Shown here: piece by piece, positions 26,400-35,284 of the stretch
How the letters are laid out: each line of letters begins with the position of its first letter
Position numbering within the stretch: the first letter of the stretch is position 1
DNA from: JAAYTD01 sp964472015
GTDB lineage: Bacteria; Bacteroidota; Ignavibacteria; Kapaibacteriales; UBA2268
Direction: 5' to 3'
NCBI GenBank assembly: GCA_964472015.1
Contig: CAYYIP010000015.1
Location: 1 to 52,262, forward strand
DNA: 52,262 nt
Notes under the pieces: model-generated
The model's database searches: none
What the model saw: only the letters and a program-made list of their open reading frames with translations
Told to the model about the DNA's origin: nothing
Position numbers and translations under genes: made by a program

Positions 26400-26987
26400 T
26401 TAATAGTTTAATGGTTCTTCTTGGAAATATGCTTTTGGATGTAAGCAAGCTGGACACTTCTCAAGTGCACTAGTACCTTCATGTATATATCCACAATTAC
26501 GACATTGCCATCTTATTGGTTTTTCTTTTTTAAAAACACTATTATTTTTCATATTTTCTAATAGTCTAAGATATCTTTTTTCGTGTTCTGCTTCAACTTT
26601 TGCAATCATTTTAAAAGCAACAGATATTTCATTAAATCCTTCTTCTTTTGCAATTCTAGCAAATTCAGGATATAAATCAGACCATTCTTCTTTTTCTCCA
26701 TCAGCAGCAGCTTTTAAATTTTCTATAGTTGTACCTTCTTTACCTGCAGGATAAGTAGCAGTAATTTCTACCATTCTTCCTTCAAGAAATCTAAAAAAAC
26801 GTTTTGCATGTTCTTTTTCTTGTAATGCTGTTTCTTCAAAAATAGCAGCAATTTGTTCATATCCTTCTTTTTTTGCTATTGAAGCAAACATTTCATAACG
26901 GGTTCTTGCTTGTGATTCACCCGCAAAAGATTTTAATAAATTTTGTTCAGTTTTAGTATTTTCTAAACTCATTACTTGTATCTCCAA
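26400..26987 (-). CDS. rbr: Rubrerythrin
   Basis: A 195-residue peroxide-reducing di-iron protein with a C-terminal rubredoxin domain. The ferritin-like part carries the iron-ligand glutamates in FAGESQARTRYEMF, EETALQEKEHAKRFF, EEGFNEIS and AKVEAEHEKRYLRL. The rubredoxin iron is bound by QCRNCGY and EKCPACLHP. The likely true start is the second methionine (residue 6, MSLENTKTEQN, codon at 26972-26970), because family members begin there. It protects against oxidative stress in anaerobic or microaerobic bacteria. It is convergent with comEC and 111 nt downstream of typA on the same strand. Confidence 0.94.
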   Translation of the reverse strand: MEIQVMSLENTKTEQNLLKSFAGESQARTRYEMFASIAKKEGYEQIAAIFEETALQEKEHAKRFFRFLEGRMVEITATYPAGKEGTTIENLKAAADGEKEEWSDLYPEFARIAKEEGFNEISVAFKMIAKVEAEHEKRYLRLLENMKNNSVFKKEKPIRWQCRNCGYIHEGTSALEKCPACLHPKAYFQEEPLNY

Positions 26988-27098
26988 TTTTATTGAATAA
27001 AAATAATTTAATTGTTATTTTATAATATATTAAATAGTAATAAAGTATATATTGTATAACGAATATAAGATTAATATATTTTAATAAAAATAAATTAA

Positions 27099-28898
27099 TT
27101 ATTTATTTTTACTTTTTTTCCTTTCATTAGCATCTAAAATAATTTTACGAAGTCTTAAAGATGCTGGTGTTACTTCTAAATATTCATCTTCTGCTAAATA
27201 TTCCATTGCTTCTTCTAGTGAAAATTTACGTGCAGGAACAATTACTGCTTTATCATCAGCCCCTGCTGCTCTAATATTAGTTAATTGTTTACCTTTTATT
27301 ACATTTACCCCAATATCTTCTGTTTTGCTATTCTCACCAATAATTTGTCCACAATAAACCATTTCATTAGGTTCAATAAAAAAAGTACCTCTGTCTTGTA
27401 ATTTATCAATAGAATAAGCAGTTGCCATCCCCGTTTCAACTGCAATAATAGAACCTGTTTTTCTTGATGGAATTTCACCCTTCCAAGGTAGAAATTCTTT
27501 GAATCTATGAGTCATTATTGCTTCCCCTTGCGATACTGTAAGTATACTATTACGTAATCCAATAATTCCTCTCGATGGAATATCAAATTCAATTTGTGTT
27601 CTATCTCCTTTTGGTTCTATAGAAATTATCTCTGCTTTACGTGCTGAAGCCTGCTCAATTACTTTTCCACACAATTCATTAGGAACTACTATTGTAAGTT
27701 GTTCTATTGGTTCACAAACTTCCCCATTAATCTCTTTTATAATTACTCTTGGTTGCCCTACTTGTAATTCATATCCTTCACGTCTCATAGTCTCAATTAA
27801 AATTGATAAATGTAATACTCCACGTCCAAAAACCGTAAAAGAATCTGGCGAATCCGTTTGCTGAACACGCATAGCTAAATTTTTTTCCGTTTCTTTATAT
27901 AAACGTTCCTTTAAATGTCTTGAAGTTACATATTTACCATCTTTTCCAAAAAAAGGTGAATTGTTTATTGTAAACAACATACACATTGTAGGTTCATCAA
28001 CAGCAACCGGAGGTAATGCTTCTGGATTTTCAAAGTCTGCTATTGTATCGCCAATATCAAAATTTTCAGGCCCTAATATTGCACATATTTCGCCTGCATT
28101 TATTTGATATTTTACACGTTCTTTCCCTAACCCTTCAAAAATATAAAGTTCTTTAACTTTACTATAAATAATTTCTTTATTTTTCTTTATTAAAGCAATA
28201 TTTTGCCCCGCAATAAGTGTTCCTCGACTTAAACGTCCAACAGCAATTCTGCCTACAAAAGATGAGTAATCTACTGATGTTATCATTAATTGGGTATTAC
28301 CTTCCGGAAATGATGGCGGCAAAAAATACTCTAAAATAGCATCTAATAAATATAAAATATTATCAGTTGGTGTTCGCCAATCTTTAGACATCCAGCCTTG
28401 TTTTGAAGAACCATAAACAACCGGATAATCAAGTTGCTCATCACTAGCACCTAGATTATACATTAATTCAAAAACAGCATCATTTGCAGCTTCAGGATCA
28501 CAATTAGGTTTATCTACTTTGTTTATTACAACAATAGGTTTTAATTTTAATTCTAAAGCTTTTTGAAGTACAAAACGCGTTTGTGGCATAGGCCCCTCAA
28601 AAGCATCCACTAATAATAAAACACCATCAGCCATATTTAATACACGCTCAACTTCACCCCCAAAATCTGAGTGACCAGGAGTATCTATTATGTTTATCTT
28701 AGTATTTTTATATCTAACTGATACATTTTTTGATAGAATTGTTATTCCACGCTCACGTTCTAAATCATTATTATCTAATATTAAATTGCCTACATCTTGA
28801 TTTGTCCTAAATAAATTTGTTTGATATAAGATTCTATCTACAAGAGTAGTTTTACCGTGATCAACGTGCGCTATTATAGCAATATTTCTAATTTCCAT
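27099..28898 (-). CDS. typA: Ribosome-associated GTPase TypA/BipA
   Basis: A 599-residue translational GTPase involved in ribosome assembly and stress adaptation. The G-domain motifs are intact: G1 AHVDHGKTT (residues 10-18), the TypA-type effector segment DNNDLERERGITI, G3 DTPGHSDFGGEV and G4 NKVDKPN. EF-G-like domains III and V follow, with GRGVLHLSILIETMRREGYEL, and the TypA-specific C-terminus contains IPSRKTGSIIAVETGMATAYS and ends with a basic tail. The length is typical. It is preceded by a 301-nt spacer with no recognisable promoter. Confidence 0.96.
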   Translation of the reverse strand: MEIRNIAIIAHVDHGKTTLVDRILYQTNLFRTNQDVGNLILDNNDLERERGITILSKNVSVRYKNTKINIIDTPGHSDFGGEVERVLNMADGVLLLVDAFEGPMPQTRFVLQKALELKLKPIVVINKVDKPNCDPEAANDAVFELMYNLGASDEQLDYPVVYGSSKQGWMSKDWRTPTDNILYLLDAILEYFLPPSFPEGNTQLMITSVDYSSFVGRIAVGRLSRGTLIAGQNIALIKKNKEIIYSKVKELYIFEGLGKERVKYQINAGEICAILGPENFDIGDTIADFENPEALPPVAVDEPTMCMLFTINNSPFFGKDGKYVTSRHLKERLYKETEKNLAMRVQQTDSPDSFTVFGRGVLHLSILIETMRREGYELQVGQPRVIIKEINGEVCEPIEQLTIVVPNELCGKVIEQASARKAEIISIEPKGDRTQIEFDIPSRGIIGLRNSILTVSQGEAIMTHRFKEFLPWKGEIPSRKTGSIIAVETGMATAYSIDKLQDRGTFFIEPNEMVYCGQIIGENSKTEDIGVNVIKGKQLTNIRAAGADDKAVIVPARKFSLEEAMEYLAEDEYLEVTPASLRLRKIILDANERKKSKNK

Positions 28899-29199
28899 TG
28901 TTTTTTATATTTTATTAATATAATATTTTATATTAAATGTAATTTGTAAATATAAATTTTTAAATTATACTTATTTCTGACTTTTAAAGATTTTAAAAGT
29001 AATATTTTTTTATAACTTTATCATTATAAAAATAAAAATAGTTATATTTTTTTTACAGATTATAATTTTTACATTATATCATATTATAAAAAAAAAAGAA
29101 TAAAATAGTAAATATCATTACTGCTTTTATCCTTTTATATTATATGTTATAAATATATTATTCTTAATATTAAATTATTTTAAGTAGTATTAATATAAT
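28899..29199. other. 301-nt gene-free spacer between glmM-like mutase and typA
   Basis: Very A/T-rich sequence with no open frame of note, no TAnnTTTG match on the minus strand and no strong hairpin recognised. It must hold the typA promoter if the two genes are transcribed separately. Confidence 0.5.
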
Positions 29200-30561
29200 T
29201 TAATTAATAAAATTATATATGTCGTTTTCTATATCTTTAATTATATTTAATGTTTCACCTTTTTCAGCTTCTGCAATTATTCTTATAATTGGTTCAGTAT
29301 TTGATGGTCTAATATGTACCCAACTTCTATTATTAAAATATATTTTAATTCCATCAATTAAAGATATATTATTATATTTATATTTATTTAATAAAATATT
29401 TTTTATATCGTTAAAATCAGAACTTATATTTTTCTTTACCTTAGAAATTTCATAGTATGGATATTTTGCAATTAAATCATAAATGTTAATATTCTTTTTT
29501 GCCAGTAAGGATAATACTAAACAAATACCTACTAATGAATCACGACCATAATGACATACCGGAAGAATAACTCCACCACTACCTTCTCCACCAATTATTG
29601 CAGAAACTTCTTGCATTTTTTTTACAACATTAATTTCCCCAACTGCTGATCTCATTACGTGACAATTATATAAATTTGCAATATCATCAACTAATTGAGT
29701 AGTCGATTGATTAACAACTATATTAAGATCATTTAATTTTGTTAGCTCTAAAATACTTTGAATAGCAATACAAATCGTATTCTCTTCCGAAATATTATTT
29801 CCAAAATTATCTACAAGTACTAGCCTATCAGCATCAGGATCAACTGCAACACCTAAATCCGCTTTATACTCAATAACAGCTTTTGATAAATCTGTTAAAT
29901 TGACAGGTAAAGGCTCCGGAATATGTGGAAATATACCCGTTCCATCACAGTATAACTTAATAACATTACAATTTAATCTTTTTAATAAATCACAAATAAT
30001 AACCGACCCAGAAGCATTTACTGCATCAACAACAACCGTATAATTCTTTTTATATATATTAGTTAAATTTTCTTTTATAAAATCAACAGATAATATTTTA
30101 TCTATATGAAAATTTAACGAATTTCTATTATAAGTAAGAAAAGAATCATATAAAACATTATTATTATATTCCTTTGGTTTATCTAAAAAATACCAAAATT
30201 TTTTATTTTCTTCTGCATCAAGAAAAATACCATTAGAATTTAAAAATTTTAGTCCATTCCAATTAGATGGATTATGAGACGCTGTTATAATTATACCGCC
30301 TACTGCATTAGAATGTTCAACCATTAATTGTACTGTAGGCGTAGGAACAATATCTAATACTTCTATTTCTCTCTCTAATTTAACAAATGTATCTATTAAA
30401 GTCTTTTCTATTTTTTTACCCGATGGGCGTCCATCGCGTCCTATAATAATTTTTCCCGCCGGTAAAAAACTATTAAAAGCATTCGCATACTTTTCTATAA
30501 ATTCAGTAGTGAGTTCATCAATTGTTGCCCTCATTCCTGAAATCGAATTTACAATTGACAT
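29200..30561 (-). CDS. glmM: Phosphoglucosamine/phosphohexose mutase (GlmM-like)
   Basis: A 453-residue alpha-D-phosphohexomutase. It begins SIVNSISGMRATI, the FCB-type GlmM start. It carries the active serine S95 in ITASHNPSNWNG, the magnesium loop DPDADRLVLVD near residue 240, the sugar-binding GGEGSGGVILP near residue 325 and the phosphate-binding RPSNTEPIIRI near the C-terminus. GlmM makes glucosamine-1-phosphate for peptidoglycan and LPS. The substrate (glucosamine, glucose or mannose phosphate) cannot be fixed by sequence alone, but the start resembles GlmM. The next gene upstream on the same strand is aroB, beyond the M1 aminopeptidase gene. Confidence 0.85.
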   Translation of the reverse strand: MSIVNSISGMRATIDELTTEFIEKYANAFNSFLPAGKIIIGRDGRPSGKKIEKTLIDTFVKLEREIEVLDIVPTPTVQLMVEHSNAVGGIIITASHNPSNWNGLKFLNSNGIFLDAEENKKFWYFLDKPKEYNNNVLYDSFLTYNRNSLNFHIDKILSVDFIKENLTNIYKKNYTVVVDAVNASGSVIICDLLKRLNCNVIKLYCDGTGIFPHIPEPLPVNLTDLSKAVIEYKADLGVAVDPDADRLVLVDNFGNNISEENTICIAIQSILELTKLNDLNIVVNQSTTQLVDDIANLYNCHVMRSAVGEINVVKKMQEVSAIIGGEGSGGVILPVCHYGRDSLVGICLVLSLLAKKNINIYDLIAKYPYYEISKVKKNISSDFNDIKNILLNKYKYNNISLIDGIKIYFNNRSWVHIRPSNTEPIIRIIAEAEKGETLNIIKDIENDIYNFIN

Positions 30562-30659
30562 CTTTTATGTAAAAATATTGATAGTTACTTAATTTTATTA
30601 GTTTTATTTAAAATATACAATATTAATTATCCAATATTATTAGTTAATATATTATTTAA

Positions 30660-32774
30660 TTAATTAATAACAGTAAAATTAATTATTTTCCCATTAATTA
30701 CTGCATAATATATACCATTATTCAAATTATCTATATTAATAGATGCTACTCCAGAATAATTATTTACTTCTATATTCAATACATTTCCAATAGCATCATA
30801 AACCTTTATGTCGTTTATTGCTAAATTATTATTACTACTATATGAAATATATATAAACTTACATTGAATAGCAGGATTTGGATAAAGTGTAATTCTCGAA
30901 TTATCTTCTTTTATTGAAGTTGTTTTCATTTTTTTATTTTCACAAAGCGTTTTAGTAATATCTACATTAACTCTTGTAAAATTAGGAATATTATAAATAT
31001 TAAACTTTTGTACTCTTTGATTATTTAATACACGTTCCGTATGTACTGGCTTGTTATTATTATAAAAAGATAAAAATACAGGTGTCTCAAACACATCAGT
31101 CACATTTTCATCATCTTGTATCTGAGCTAAAACAACCTGAGCATCCATAGTAGTATCATCTTTCACTATATATTGAGCATTAATATCATATAAAGGATGT
31201 CCCGCCTTAAATAGCCATTGATCAAAAAATTTATCTAATGATACTTCTAGTTCAATATCTTTCGTTTTTTCTTTGAAAAAATTTATAAATTTACTAGCAT
31301 CTATATTTGAAAATCTATATTCATTTAGTAACTCACGCAAAATACTAAATAATAACTCATCACCTAATAATATCTTTAATTGATGATATATCCAACTCGC
31401 TTTATTATAAGTCAAAGGAACGTAGTCTGGGGTAAACATTACGTCTGGCGCATTCCCATATATAGGAATTGTAAATATTTTACTAATATTCATATATCCA
31501 TTTGCTTCATCACGCATATAATTATAATACTTAGTAGAATCTTTTGTCTTTTCAAGTGTCCAAAGTGCTTCACTCCAAGTTGCAGCTCCTTCCTTAAACC
31601 ATATATCATCCCAACTAATTGCGGTTACTAAATCTCCAAACCATTGATGTGCAATTTCATGAGCAATAGTAAGATCAGCAGGCGAAGTTTTCAACATAAG
31701 CAACCTATTTATAGTAGTCATAGTTTGATTTTCCATCGCACCATAAATAAAAGGATAAACAACTGCTTGTCCATATTTACTAAAAGGATAATCTATAAAT
31801 TGATTAGAAAAATATTCAAGACTTGCAGCAGTAGTTTCTAATTTACGCTTGGCATTAAAATCACCTTCTGCATTATAATCACTTTCCCATACATAATATA
31901 GTAAATCTATACTATCTAAAATATTAGGCGATTTGAATTTCTCTTTATACTCTTTATAAATTGAAGCAGTAGCATTTATTAAATAAGTAGCTATCGGGAC
32001 TTTATCACTCCATTTAAAAACTTGTTTTTCCGTTCCATCCTCAGAACTTAATTTTATTATAGTATCTAATGTTCCATTAGAAGCTACCGTAAAATTATTA
32101 GGAACTACAACAGTCATAGACGTAATTGCCTTGTCACGTGGTCTATCATTGCAAGGGAACCAATATCTTGCATAATTAGGCGAATTTACAGTATAAGCTA
32201 TTTGTTCTTCTATCTTATAATTATTAGTCTTATGAATAATAGCATCTTTATAAAATAAATTAAAACCTATATTCTCCAAATTTTTATAAATATATTCTAT
32301 CGATATTTCTAATTCATCATTATTTTTAGCCTTACCTTTTATAGGAATAGATAAAACATTATCTACAATTTGAGGTATCTCTTCTAATATATTGCCGTTT
32401 ATAGAAACTTGAGTAATTTCTAATCCAATAGCATCTAATTCAATAACATCAATATCTACATCCGAGGTTACAAGCAATTTAATATCATTCTTACCTATCC
32501 AAAAACGTTTCTCGGGCATTGTACTGTCAGATAATAACATATCATACCAATCTAAAAAAATATCATAAGATAATACATCAAATGGACGTGAGGTAGTATC
32601 TGCTAAAAGTTTATATTTAGATTTATTTGACTGCATGTCTTCATAACGTCTTTTAAATTTATTGTATTGCTCTAAACTCCATTCATCTTCTAAAAACCAT
32701 TCACTAGCATTTAAAGTAGAAGTAAAACAAACTAATAAAACGTATACTAACATATTAGTTAAACGATTTCTCAT
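30660..32774 (-). CDS. Secreted M1 aminopeptidase with T9SS tail
   Basis: A 704-residue exported zinc aminopeptidase. A signal peptide (about residues 7-23) is followed by the beta-saddle domain and the exopeptidase motif YGAMENQTM. The zinc site HEIAHQWFGD (near residues 370-379) is joined by the third ligand Glu in WFKEGAATWSEALW (near residue 394). A mixed domain follows, and the last 80 residues (YPNPAIQCKFIYISY; IKVYDAIGNVLNIE; NNGIYYAVINGKIINFTV) form a type A T9SS sorting domain. Family enzymes trim N-terminal residues from peptides. Its companion may be the subtilase at 12355, both feeding on external protein. It ends 98 nt before glmM and begins 17 nt after aroB, so aroB transcription may read into it. 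Confidence 0.92.
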   Translation of the reverse strand: MRNRLTNMLVYVLLVCFTSTLNASEWFLEDEWSLEQYNKFKRRYEDMQSNKSKYKLLADTTSRPFDVLSYDIFLDWYDMLLSDSTMPEKRFWIGKNDIKLLVTSDVDIDVIELDAIGLEITQVSINGNILEEIPQIVDNVLSIPIKGKAKNNDELEISIEYIYKNLENIGFNLFYKDAIIHKTNNYKIEEQIAYTVNSPNYARYWFPCNDRPRDKAITSMTVVVPNNFTVASNGTLDTIIKLSSEDGTEKQVFKWSDKVPIATYLINATASIYKEYKEKFKSPNILDSIDLLYYVWESDYNAEGDFNAKRKLETTAASLEYFSNQFIDYPFSKYGQAVVYPFIYGAMENQTMTTINRLLMLKTSPADLTIAHEIAHQWFGDLVTAISWDDIWFKEGAATWSEALWTLEKTKDSTKYYNYMRDEANGYMNISKIFTIPIYGNAPDVMFTPDYVPLTYNKASWIYHQLKILLGDELLFSILRELLNEYRFSNIDASKFINFFKEKTKDIELEVSLDKFFDQWLFKAGHPLYDINAQYIVKDDTTMDAQVVLAQIQDDENVTDVFETPVFLSFYNNNKPVHTERVLNNQRVQKFNIYNIPNFTRVNVDITKTLCENKKMKTTSIKEDNSRITLYPNPAIQCKFIYISYSSNNNLAINDIKVYDAIGNVLNIEVNNYSGVASINIDNLNNGIYYAVINGKIINFTVIN

Positions 32775-32790
32775 AATATTACCATATTTT

Positions 32791-33804
32791 TTATTTTATT
32801 GTATTAATTATTTTTATTATTTCTTCAATTTTTATTTTTATTAAACTACCTTCACCAATTGATTTTATAAAAGGAAAGTTTATTATACCGTTATTATTTT
32901 TTTTATCTAAGTATATGTAATCTAAATAACTACTTAAAGAATATTTTGTATAATTATCTTTTAAAATTGATAAATAAGTATCTATTTCTTTCAATAAATT
33001 TCTATCTATTAAACCTAATTCTTTAGCTATCAAAGATTCGTAATACATACCAATTATAATTGCTTCCCCATGAGAAATATTATAATTTAATTCCAATATA
33101 TGACCAATTGTATGCCCAAAATTTAATAAGTTCCTTATATTATTATCAAATTCATCATCGCTAACTATTTGTATTTTTAATTCTATACTTTCTTTTATTA
33201 TATTTTCTAATATATTTGAATTATATTCACCTTTTTTAATATAATCATAAACAAAATCTAATAATTTTTTACTTCTTAAAAGAGATATTTTTATAATTTC
33301 TGCATACCCATTATTTATTTCATCTATTGATAATGTATTTAAATAATCAATGTTTATATATATATTATTCGGTTGATATATAGTACCAATTATATTTTTT
33401 ATATTGTAATAATTAATAGCATTTTTCCCCCCTATTGCAGCATCTACCATTGCTAATAAAGTTGTTGGTATATATTCACAAATAACCCCACGCATATAAA
33501 TTGAAGCTATAAAACCAGTTAAATCAGTAACTTCACCGCCACCAATACCAACAAGTATAGTATTTTTATCTGCCTTAAAATTAACTAATTCTTTTATTAT
33601 ATTTTCAAATGTAGCAATATTTTTATGAGATGCAAGTATATATTTTATTTTATGCTTATTAAAATAAGCAGTAAAATATTTTACAATGTCTTTATCTATT
33701 ATAACTATTATATTATTTCTTAATAGAAGTTTATTTATTTCCAATTTATTATAAAAATGAATTTTATCTAATAAATATTTTTTCTTATCTATATATTGTA
33801 TCAT
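32791..33804 (-). CDS. aroB: 3-Dehydroquinate synthase
   Basis: A 337-residue NAD- and zinc-dependent enzyme, second step of the shikimate pathway. It shows VGIGGGEVTDLTGFIASIYMRGV (about residues 84-106), YIPTTLLAMVDAAIGGKNAINY (about residues 114-135) with the active-site lysine, NGYAEIIK and the zinc-binding NFGHTIGHILE (about residues 227-237) and SHGEAI. The length is slightly short but complete. A -7 promoter element lies 27 nt upstream (33831-33838). The divergent neighbour is a glycosyltransferase, and the M1 aminopeptidase gene follows within 17 nt on the same strand. Confidence 0.94.
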   Translation of the reverse strand: MIQYIDKKKYLLDKIHFYNKLEINKLLLRNNIIVIIDKDIVKYFTAYFNKHKIKYILASHKNIATFENIIKELVNFKADKNTILVGIGGGEVTDLTGFIASIYMRGVICEYIPTTLLAMVDAAIGGKNAINYYNIKNIIGTIYQPNNIYINIDYLNTLSIDEINNGYAEIIKISLLRSKKLLDFVYDYIKKGEYNSNILENIIKESIELKIQIVSDDEFDNNIRNLLNFGHTIGHILELNYNISHGEAIIIGMYYESLIAKELGLIDRNLLKEIDTYLSILKDNYTKYSLSSYLDYIYLDKKNNNGIINFPFIKSIGEGSLIKIKIEEIIKIINTIK

Positions 33805-33830
33805 ATAAAAATAAATTAAATATACTTATA

Positions 33831-33838
33831 CAAATATA
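33831..33838 (-). promoter_or_regulatory. Putative -7 promoter element for aroB
   Basis: On the minus strand this reads TATATTTG (TAnnTTTG), 27 nt before the aroB ATG, leaving a leader of about 20 nt. No -33 TTTG is present. Confidence 0.5.
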
Positions 33839-33912
33839 AATAAAATATAAAAGAAATAAACATAATTTTTAATAAATTATTACTTAAATATTTATGTTTG
33901 TTAAAATTTTTG

Positions 33913-33920
33913 TATTTTTG
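33913..33920 (+). promoter_or_regulatory. Putative -7 element deciding the glycosyltransferase start
   Basis: TATTTTTG fits TAnnTTTG and lies inside the N-terminal extension of the longest frame. Transcription from here would support translation starting at ATG 33981. Confidence 0.4.
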
Positions 33921-33980
33921 TTAAATTATTATTTATTTTTGAAATTATATAAAAATAAAAACATAGTAACATATTTTAAG

Positions 33981-35189
33981 ATGAAAATATTACAATTATC
34001 TCCAAGGTTTCCTTTCCCACCAGATGATGGTGGCAAAATCGTTGTTGCAAATACTTATCGTGAATTCTCTGCACTCGGTGCAAATGTTATTCTTTTTTCT
34101 ACAAATCATGAAAAAAAATTATATAAAGATGCAATAATAGAAGCTAACCAATACGGTAAAAGTATAATTTTTCGTTATAATTCTAAAAATAATATTCCTA
34201 AAATAATAAAGTCTATTATATCTAATAAACCTATTTATATACAAAAATTTTATTCGAAAAAATTAATATCGGTTATTGAAAATATAGTAAAAGCTGAAAA
34301 ACCCGATATATTACATTCAGAACATACTTGTATGGCAGCAATATGTCTTTATATAAAAGAAAAATATAATATACCCTTTGGTATAAGATTACATAATATA
34401 GAACATAATATATGGCAACGTACTGCTGATACAACAAAAAATATAATAAAATATTTATATGTAAATAAACAAGCAAAATTATTAAAAAAAGAAGAAATAA
34501 GATTAATAGAACAAGCAGATATAAATTTTGCAATTACCGAAGATGAAAAAAATGCACTACTAAAATTAACAAATAAAAACAATATAATAACAGCAAGTGT
34601 TGGTGTGCATCTAGATAAATGGATACCATCTGATTTTAGTCAAAGAAATAAAAATCAAATAGTAATAGCAACAACTTTTAATTGGCAGCCTAATGTTGAT
34701 GCAATACGTTGGTTTTTGGAAAATGTAATGCCTATAATTTATTCAAAAAATCCACAAGCAAAAATGTTAATAATTGGTAAAAATGCACCTAAATGGATAA
34801 ATAAATTCAATAATATAGGTACAGAATATGTTGGTTATGTACAAGATATCAAAAAAATCGTAGGACAATCAGGAATATATGTTGCACCATTATTTGTTGG
34901 TGCTGGAATTAGAATAAAAATAATAGAAGCAATGGCAATGGGAATGCCTGTAGTTGCAACACCAATTTCAGCTTCCGGAATACATGCAACTGAAAAAGAT
35001 GGACTATTTATAACCGATAATAGTATAGATTATGCTAATAAAATTTTAGAATTAATGAATAATGATGAATATAGAAAAAATGCAGGTATACAATCTAGAA
35101 TATTTATAGAAAATAATTTTAGCTGGAAACTAAATGTAGAAAAAATGTTAAATGAATATGAAAAAATATTATCAAATAGTAAAAGGTAA
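33981..35189 (+). CDS. GT4-family glycosyltransferase
   Basis: About 402 residues from ATG 33981 (MKILQLSPRFPFPPDDGGK), which is the normal start of GT-B glycosyltransferases. The longer frame from 33894 adds 29 hydrophobic, Lys/Asn-rich residues and overlaps a promoter-like element. The N-terminal donor-independent domain (DGGKIVVANTYREFSALG) is followed by DILHSEHTCMAAI, then the GT1-type C-terminal domain with TFNWQPNVDAIRWFLENVMP and the nucleotide-sugar-binding VAPLFVGAGIRIKIIEAMAMGMPVVATPIS (E-x7-E type). It probably extends a surface polysaccharide or glycolipid; the sugar is unknown. Confidence 0.88.
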   Translation: MKILQLSPRFPFPPDDGGKIVVANTYREFSALGANVILFSTNHEKKLYKDAIIEANQYGKSIIFRYNSKNNIPKIIKSIISNKPIYIQKFYSKKLISVIENIVKAEKPDILHSEHTCMAAICLYIKEKYNIPFGIRLHNIEHNIWQRTADTTKNIIKYLYVNKQAKLLKKEEIRLIEQADINFAITEDEKNALLKLTNKNNIITASVGVHLDKWIPSDFSQRNKNQIVIATTFNWQPNVDAIRWFLENVMPIIYSKNPQAKMLIIGKNAPKWINKFNNIGTEYVGYVQDIKKIVGQSGIYVAPLFVGAGIRIKIIEAMAMGMPVVATPISASGIHATEKDGLFITDNSIDYANKILELMNNDEYRKNAGIQSRIFIENNFSWKLNVEKMLNEYEKILSNSKR

Positions 35190-35215
35190 TAATATTATAT
35201 TATTTATAAAATATG

Positions 35216-35251
35216 AAACAAGGGAAGATATGTAAATATCTTCCCTTGTTT
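35216..35251. terminator. Bidirectional terminator between the glycosyltransferase and nuoL
   Basis: A perfect 16-bp stem (35216-35231 with 35236-35251) with a four-base loop and A/T-runs on both sides. It sits between convergent genes. Confidence 0.9.
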
Positions 35252-35284
35252 TTTTATGTTTTAAAGTAATATTTATTATTTATC

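Noticed and set aside
33894..33980. 29-residue N-terminal extension of the glycosyltransferase
   Set aside because: The extra residues are low-complexity, contain a promoter-like element, and the family starts at MKILQLSP.
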